Below, piece after piece: positions 57,524-64,000 of a stretch of DNA of 64,000 nt. Origin of the DNA: Styela clava (lineage: Eukaryota; Chordata; Ascidiacea; Stolidobranchia; Styelidae); the NCBI RefSeq assembly GCF_964204865.1, contig NC_135259.1, positions 15,820,974 to 15,884,973 of the forward strand, read 5' to 3'. How positions within the stretch are numbered: position 1 is the stretch's first letter; each line of letters begins with the position of its first letter. Made by a program: the position numbers and the translations under genes. The notes under the pieces are model-generated. The model did no database searches. It was not told where the DNA came from and saw nothing but the letters and a program-made list of their open reading frames with translations.

Positions 57524-60079
57524 TCATTCCGGTTTTATTACTTGTGAATTGACTGAATAAAAACGCCACCGCATGGTTTTCTACAACAGTTGTTTCCGTC
57601 AGAAAGGTGCTCATTCAGCGGTAAATTACCCGTACTAAGTGGTATGTACATTTATGTTACCTGTGTATGCCGTTCCACCAATTACACCAAGTAACAGTAA
57701 TATGTTGATCATCATCAGTATAACAGAAATATTACGATATCTTCTCGCAATGTCCCGCACTTCACCGATTTCGTCTGAAAATATTTTCACGCTTATTTTG
57801 GAAGATTTTTATGATTAAAATAAAAAAATAAAAACGTTGATCCTAACTTGTCTAAAACTGATTATATAACCAAAACTGAATTTGTTGACACAATGAGCTA
57901 GCTATTCGTATTTAAACAAATATAAAATAGATGGAGCTTAGCATATTGATAAGCTAATTCAATAGTTTTATCAATTAGCATAAGAGGTATGGCGCAATCG
58001 AGAAGGAAAATTCACCAGAATTTCTGTTGTACTACAAATAATTATTTTATGTATATCTCAAATCGATAGAAAATATGTATTGTACCTACCTTTCAAATAG
58101 GCTTGATAGGTGGAGTAGTCGGTAGCATGAGACATCACACTTTCTTTATCTGCCAAACTGCGTTCTTCAACTTGTGTTTCAGCATCATATTTGCCGATGT
58201 TGGGACAAGGAAATTTACAAACTCTCACACCCTCTTCGCCAATCGGATGAAGTGGGGACACGCATTGTACTGAAACGTCTAAATGTGGGTATCTCGAGGT
58301 ATGATCAAATTCTGACAAATTCCGCTCTGACAAATTCTGCTCAACCGGCAGTAGCGGATTTTTTTCAGTGGTGTCGTCCTCTTTGTGAACGTTAGTAGAT
58401 AAAAAGTCTGGAGATTGAGGTTTGAATCCTTCCACTATAAGCTCTCCCGCCAGAAATGACGTCAGAGATGATTGTTGTACTGGAAAATCATCTCGATTTC
58501 CCTGCAATGAAGCAACTTTCTTCACAATGATGTCTTCTGAAACCCTGCTGTCAAGTTCCATTTCGCTTTCGTCATCTAAAAAATTGTCATTCATTTCGTT
58601 GATAACTTCTGCAAATTCAGCTTTCATGCTCTTTCTCCTAATGACGTCACTGTTTTTTCTAACCACTGGAGAAACTTTTTCTTCAGATATTTTATTCTCG
58701 GATAGAAGAAAGTCACGTGAAGTTCTTTTAAAAAAACCTAAGACCGATGTTTGATCCGCAATATCGTCAGTAGATGAGTCACCACTTTCTTGATTCGTTT
58801 CTCCGAGTGTGCTACTTCTCCTCTGTACAATAGAATTGATAGTAGACAAAATAACTTGGTCACTCTGATCTGTTCCACTGACGTTATGAAACGTTTTTTC
58901 AGTCGTAATTTCTGAAATTGTACCGTCCTTCAAATGATCTCCAATCTCAAGCATATCACTACTTCGCTTAAACATACCGTTTGCTGAATTAGTGGGTGTA
59001 TTTGACTTCTCTATATTGAGGCTTATAACACTTCTTTTATGCGTTTCACTCAACTTGCTATCAAGTATTTCTTCATTAAGATCTTCCGCGCTGCCGGTAG
59101 AATGCTTTGCGCTGTGTTCGAGGGAAGTCTCCCTCAATATATTGTTGCTTTCGGGATCCACAATCGATCTGGTGTTTTCTTCTTTCGAGGTTGTAACATC
59201 AGTCAACGCAAAGTCAAGGGTGTTCTTTTTCAAGCGCGATTTGCCTGTAATATTCGATAATTCATTTCTGGATGATACTTTAAAGTTGGGATTTGGACCG
59301 CCATTGAACCTACAGCATTCTTCAGCTCTGCAGGGAAGATCTTTCGAAGATCTTCCATTTTTGGACCGTCGTTCTTGGGATAAAATTTTTCTAGATATAT
59401 CAACCGAAGACTCTGATTTTCCACTGTCGAAAATTTCAATATCTTTTCTTGATTTTTCGATATATTCTTTTTCGTTGTCACCTACGGTCTCATAATTTGC
59501 ATCGCTACCTCCGAAGGAATTTACATCAATTGACATAGAGCTTTTCTCGTTTTCAAGACGTTTTAAGATTGGCATTCTATGGTATTTTACACGCATTTCG
59601 TGTACTTCTGACAGATCATCTTCAGGCATAGATAGCTCATGTCGTGTCGAAATTTCCCTTCCTTTCAAATCTGTACTCAACTTGTTGGATATTTTGTTCA
59701 CTACAGCACAATCTAATGAACTTAGGTTCCCGGATGTACCTGGTCCATCATCTGGAATTCTTACTAAATTTCCGCAACCAGTTTTTACCATTTGTCCTGC
59801 AGTGGAATTGTTCTCCAGACCTTCGACGTCCCGACAACAAATGTTATCCGCACGACAAGGTCCGTCTTTTTTGTTCAACTTGGTTTCCGAGCTCGTGGTT
59901 CCAGTTTGTAAATGTTGACTCGGTTCGGTACCATGTAAATATTGCTTAATTTCTACGCTTGCTCTACGTAGAAAAGACAACAGCAACGGATCTTTATTTG
60001 ATTGGGTCAAAATTTTTGAACCCTCCAACTTTGCAATCGATTGGGTATTCGGGTTGCCGTTTTCCATGACATCAAACAT
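57524..60079 (-). CDS. Ser/acidic-rich protein with one C-terminal membrane helix, copy B
   Basis: Paralogue of the gene at 14989..17562. Exons on the - strand are 60079-58090, 57774-57661 and 57552-57524, about 710 aa. The first two exons keep the frame throughout. The last exon lacks one T of a T-run present in copy A (four instead of five after ccgg), so the tail becomes VNSQVIKPE and stops early instead of ending SSEEN. By eye exon 1 differs from copy A by about a dozen amino-acid replacements (e.g. TPSAE to TTSSE, MRVTY to MRVKY, DSGSS to DSKLS, VIDEM to VINEM) against roughly seven silent changes. That suggests weak constraint or diversification. Function is unknown. Confidence 0.7.
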
Positions 60080-60827
60080 CAAAAACTCACGATATGCTAT
60101 TATAAATAATTTGAATACTTTGCAAAAAAGTTAACATACAGTTGTGATGTCATAATCACATTAATATTATGCTACGAGACGCATTTCGAAACCCGGCCAG
60201 TTTTATTTGTAAATACCCAGGTAATTTTCGATGTTCACATTGTTTGTCAATTACAATTAGCAGAACGCGACAGCTCACATGCCTCCATACCAACAGCATT
60301 TTAGGGGTTTCCAAATTATAGTTTGCTTTACTTGAAAACGTGATGTTATTTGTACACTGTTTGATCGTGACCAATGAACGTTCAACTTAACTCGCATTTG
60401 CATCAAGTTTTATAAGTTTTCTTCGTTCTCGGTGCCAAAAGTGTTTCATTATCACTGCAAATCCAAACCCAAACACTCAAAAACATCCTTTTTGCTTCCT
60501 AAAATTAGATATAAAACGAATTCGACTTGCCTAAGTAACGATGCAGTAATTTGACCATGGCTGCCGATCCAATAATTGTGACAGAACAAATAAACGGATA
60601 ACACCTGGTTTTGTTTTTACCAGTAAAAGAAATGCAAAAACTGTACCGAACAATAACCGAAGTAACCTAGCTTGAATGACATTTTGCAGTACATATATAT
60701 GTATAATGCATGCATCAGTGCTCCCTTTGTGCGTAAGATCATTGCTATTTGAACTCGATAAATTATCTCATATGACGTTTTTGGAACGACAATTATTAAA
60801 ATAAAATAAAATGAAATAAAAAAAAAC

Positions 60828-61058
60828 TCATAGTAACAGTTTATGATATAGAGAAACATAAATCAGGAGTAATGTCGAAACATTCGCCTTTCCTTCTTTC
60901 CTTGGCGAACAATGCTCGCAATTAGCATCGTCTCCAACCTTATGAGAATGAACAGGTTTTGTTGTTTTCTGCACATCATTCACTTGCTCCGGTTTTCCAG
61001 ATTCGAATTGAGACTCCGACTTTGCCACAAACCCTGTTTCTTCGACGACAGTTGGCAT
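60828..61058 (-). CDS. Unrecognised small ORF or possible 5' exon, copy B
   Basis: Counterpart of 18330..18560. It stays open over the same 76 codons with two replacements (IHSHK to VHSHK and PRTEG to PRKEG). It keeps the same position upstream of the Ser-rich gene copy B. Preservation in both copies is weak support only, because the duplication is young. Confidence 0.28.
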   Translation of the reverse strand: MPTVVEETGFVAKSESQFESGKPEQVNDVQKTTKPVHSHKVGDDANCEHCSPRKEGKANVSTLLLIYVSLYHKLLL

Positions 61059-62727
61059 CTAAATGTTGTTGAGAAATTAACGGAATAACGTATAAGTATA
61101 AGTATTTCAGAGTGAAGTGTCAAAGGAAGTGCAATAGTAATATGCGAGTTGCGATACTATCGGTGATTTTTTAGCTTCGAGCAATCATATTTGCATTGAT
61201 ATTCCTTGTAGAATGGTTTCATCGTTAGTTTTTTTACATTAAGTTTCTGTTCCGTGGATGCGCACAACAGCTCGACAGACGGTCTTTGACTACTGCGCCT
61301 TTTCAAATCTTTTGTAGTGAATTGATGTTATTTATGCAGCTTCGTGAGTCTCGTGACAGAAAATATTCACTCAAACAATATTGATCAATTTGTAAAAACA
61401 AGGTCACGCAAAGTTATGCGTTTGAATCCCCAGCTTGTCATTTCATTTTATAACTTTCAGACTCGTTTCAACAAATTCGCAATGCAAAGGATTCTGGAGA
61501 TTGAGATGATTGTAATGGAAGTCCGACTGACCATGGCAGTTTGATAAATCTTAATTGATTTATAGAATTACTGGACCAATCGTTTTCAAGTTCTCATTCA
61601 AGAGGTAAGGAATATATGCAATGCAGGCCGCCAGTTTCAAACGAGGACCGGTAACTTTCACGCTAATATATCTGGCATATTGTCTCGATTCAAGAGTGTT
61701 TTTATTTCCAGTCCACTCGTAATATTAACAACGACTTATTCTGATCAATATCACGATTCAGAATCGAATATATTTCTCAAGTAAGCAATTTCAACGAATT
61801 CGAAGACATGCAAACGAATTCGAAACATGCAAAATAAAAGGCATGAATAATGTTTATAAGATGTCATGAAAGCGAAGCAAAATTCGACGATTTTAGTTGG
61901 ATTTTGTCAAGACAAATTGCCCATAAATTACGAAAATTCAAGGTTTTGTCTATTCATATAAGGTTGACGAAATATCAGGCAAACATACCCAGGAAAGGGT
62001 TATATGCAAAACTACAACAATGAAACTTTGCATTGCCAAATGCGACCATGACTAATCCTTCAAAAATGTGTAATTAGAAATAATTCTCTCAAAAACAGCA
62101 ACGTTTTTTTATGTTATGAAATTGGGAGGGTGAAGGCACTTCATAAAAGTAAATTTTATTTGCATAGGATTCGATAATTGGCTATAAAATTGTTATATTT
62201 TCCGATATCATAATATTATATATACCATTCTCGAATTCCAGATGAAACAACTCGATAAAATTTCGGCATAACAATTATATCAGAATAAATTAATAGTGAG
62301 AGTTGAATTATTTGATAAAAATGTCACTTGCATTGCAAAAGATTGAAAAGACAAAAAGTTGACTTGACCTAATGGCCAATTAATCTTTGTTATTTAGTAT
62401 AAATTTGAGGCGCAATAAAACAAAATGTAAATTGTCATTCTTACGTTTCTAAAAATACACATCTCTTGGGTAAATAGGAAGTCACAATTCATAGCAGTAC
62501 AGAAAGATTGTTGCATTATGCCCACATACTGTGCACAGTATGACTACATGCTATTGCAACCAGAGTAAACCTACTATATAAAGAAATAATACAAACACAG
62601 ATACGGATGACGAGAAGTTCATTGAAGATAGGACCTCTATATGAGTATACCGAAAGATTATGTTTTTATTACCATGCATAACTTTATATTTTTATCCAAT
62701 ATAACAATAAAATAGACCAACTCCATA
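61059..62727. other. Region upstream of the Ser-rich gene, copy B
   Basis: Counterpart of 18561..20371 without the 232-bp stretch and without the hAT element. The empty hAT site is near 62664..62671 (tttttatt). No gene supported. Confidence 0.5.
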
Positions 62728-63548
62728 TCGTCACGCTAATAACCGAATTGCGTAAGTCATTTTTAGCAGTTTTGAGAAAAACGTAAAAAACTTCCTAATG
62801 AATTTGTTATGCAATTGAGAGTCAATAATTTGCCATGGTTCAATTTTTTGATCGTAGCCGGATTTAGGTTAGTTTGTATGACGAAGTTAAGTGACGTCAT
62901 AATGACGCACTGTGACTTAGGCAGAAATGTGTCTATGACTTGGGGACATACGCAATTTTGCAACTTCACTATATGCACCAGTCCTGAAAACTTAACATTC
63001 CAAAAACAAATGTAATTCCCAGTATCTACAATGTCTAATCCCCAAAATAGCTAATCAGTTTCAATTACATTATTTTTTATTTTTAAAAATATATATTTCA
63101 TCAATATAACACGTTCTGCACACCCACCGGAATAGGACTAAGATTAAATATAAAGAATAAAACAGCAATGCACCCAATATAAAAGCCAACCAAGGTAAAT
63201 TGGACTCGGACATTGAATATCACAAGTGCACGTCTTCCTATACTGTAGTAAAAATCAAATTAATACGCGCTAAGCTAGAATCCGAGATGCAAAAACTCGA
63301 AAATACTTCGCCGAAGTTATTTTGCCTTTGTGACGTCACAATAGTACTGCGGTAAATGATAATTCATTATGACGAAACAATTACACAAATGTGCATGTCA
63401 TACTAAATCTCCATTTTTATGGGTTTCGGAATTCCTAAAATAAAATCTGAGTTAACAGACAGGTGCGCAGCATTACATAAATACCTATTTTATAAAAAAC
63501 TCAAAATCGCCAAAAATGACTTACGCAATTCGGTTATTAGCGTGACGA
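62728..63548. mobile_element. Inverted-repeat DNA element, 0.82 kb, private to copy B
   Basis: Termini TCGTCACGCTAATAACCGAA... on both ends, inverted and identical over 38 bases, then near-identical to about 50. The flanking duplication is TA (62726..62727 and 63549..63550) or, reading two fewer element bases, ATAT. Copy A holds the empty site ctccatatgacgac near 23453. Two short opposing frames inside have no transposase motifs. The TA target and long inverted repeats suggest a Tc1/mariner-type non-autonomous element. It was inserted after the A/B duplication. Confidence 0.93.
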
Positions 63549-63861
63549 TATGACGATTCCAACTGGGATCGGCTTGGGATCGATACAGCTTACCGATCGC
63601 TTATGAGAAACAAGTAAATGCCTTTTTTGTTTGATTTCGAGTGGATTGCAACCAGAATAACATTAGTCATTTTGCAGGGTTAGAGAATGTAAAATGCCGA
63701 TAAAATTCACCTCATAAATGTATGAGAGTCCGATATCCTGATGGGAGCAAACCTTTGCTATGAGTTTTCACATAAAAATATTTGGTATACGCTAAACACA
63801 CGAAGCTCTAAAGTTGTAAACAGTCTGTGATCCTACAACAGCAATATTCTTGACAATTTAG

Positions 63862-64000
63862 CAAAATATTCTTTTGCAACAAATCAAACCGAATTTTTGA
63901 AATTTAAGAACTAGAAGAATATGTCTTATTCATTAGGGGAAAGGCAGGTTAGTTGACTCGCTAGTTTAGTTGATACAGAGCTCCTCACGTTTCGTTTGAT
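63862..64000. other. Right flank beyond copy B
   Basis: Sequence no longer matches copy A. Too short to assign. Confidence 0.5.

Larger units (their letters stand above)
42492..63861. repeat. Tandem segmental duplication, copy B
   Basis: Second copy of 1..23771 in the same orientation. It carries the same gene pair in the same order, without the hAT insertion of copy A. It has a private 0.82-kb inverted-repeat element at 62728..63548. The right breakpoint is visible: after 63861 the sequence no longer matches copy A. An AT microsatellite (atatatatat) lies immediately left of 42492, but since copy A starts at the window edge the left breakpoint cannot be placed. Confidence 0.97.

Noticed and set aside
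1..64000. CRISPR arrays, operons, Shine-Dalgarno sites, bacterial terminators
   Set aside because: The sequence is eukaryotic. No repeat-spacer arrays or prokaryotic gene structure are seen.

Overview
The window is animal nuclear DNA: AT-rich, with many short GT-AG introns, C-type lectin and LDLa/7TM receptor genes, and several families of cut-and-paste transposons and tRNA-derived SINEs. The families fit an invertebrate, possibly an invertebrate deuterostome such as an ascidian. I cannot name the species, and I see no ribosomal, tRNA or organellar genes.

The main structure is a large direct tandem duplication. Copy A is 1..23771, and its left end is the window edge. Copy B is 42492..63861. 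Each copy carries the same convergent gene pair. On the + strand is a 23-exon receptor with a signal peptide, an ectodomain of LDL-receptor class A modules and a seven-helix domain most like the LGR/relaxin-receptor/GRL101 group, with no leucine-rich repeats seen (497..13025 and 42986..55540). On the - strand is a large Ser/acidic-rich protein of unknown function with one C-terminal membrane helix (14989..17562 and 57524..60079). All four genes read through without internal stops, and in the modelled receptor exon chain every intron phase matches. Divergence between copies is uneven: low across receptor exons 6-22 and higher at the flanks, which suggests gene conversion.

The copies differ by datable insertions. 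Copy A has a 3.0-kb hAT element with a broken transposase gene; copy B holds its empty site. Copy B has a 0.82-kb inverted-repeat element; copy A holds its empty site. Both copies carry, in the intron before TM1, a composite element made of 16-bp minisatellite arrays in opposite orientations, with a smaller 186-bp element of the same sequence family nested in it and flanked by 9-bp target duplications.

The spacer (23772..42491) holds pieces of a third, inverted and dead receptor copy: 5' exons at 38230..40715 with the start codon lost, and TM1-TM4 exons at 28768..29751 with a stop in TM3. It also has one intact five-exon C-type lectin gene (32718..36578), a decayed lectin fragment, a degraded mariner-type transposase, two hAT fossils, several MITEs and at least three SINE copies. 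The rest of the spacer is AT-rich sequence in which I see no genes.

The most notable items are the LRR-less LDLa receptor with a modified E/DRY site and a long, cassette-like extracellular loop 2; its co-duplicated partner gene; and the 9-bp-TSD element family whose ends look like the source of a minisatellite.
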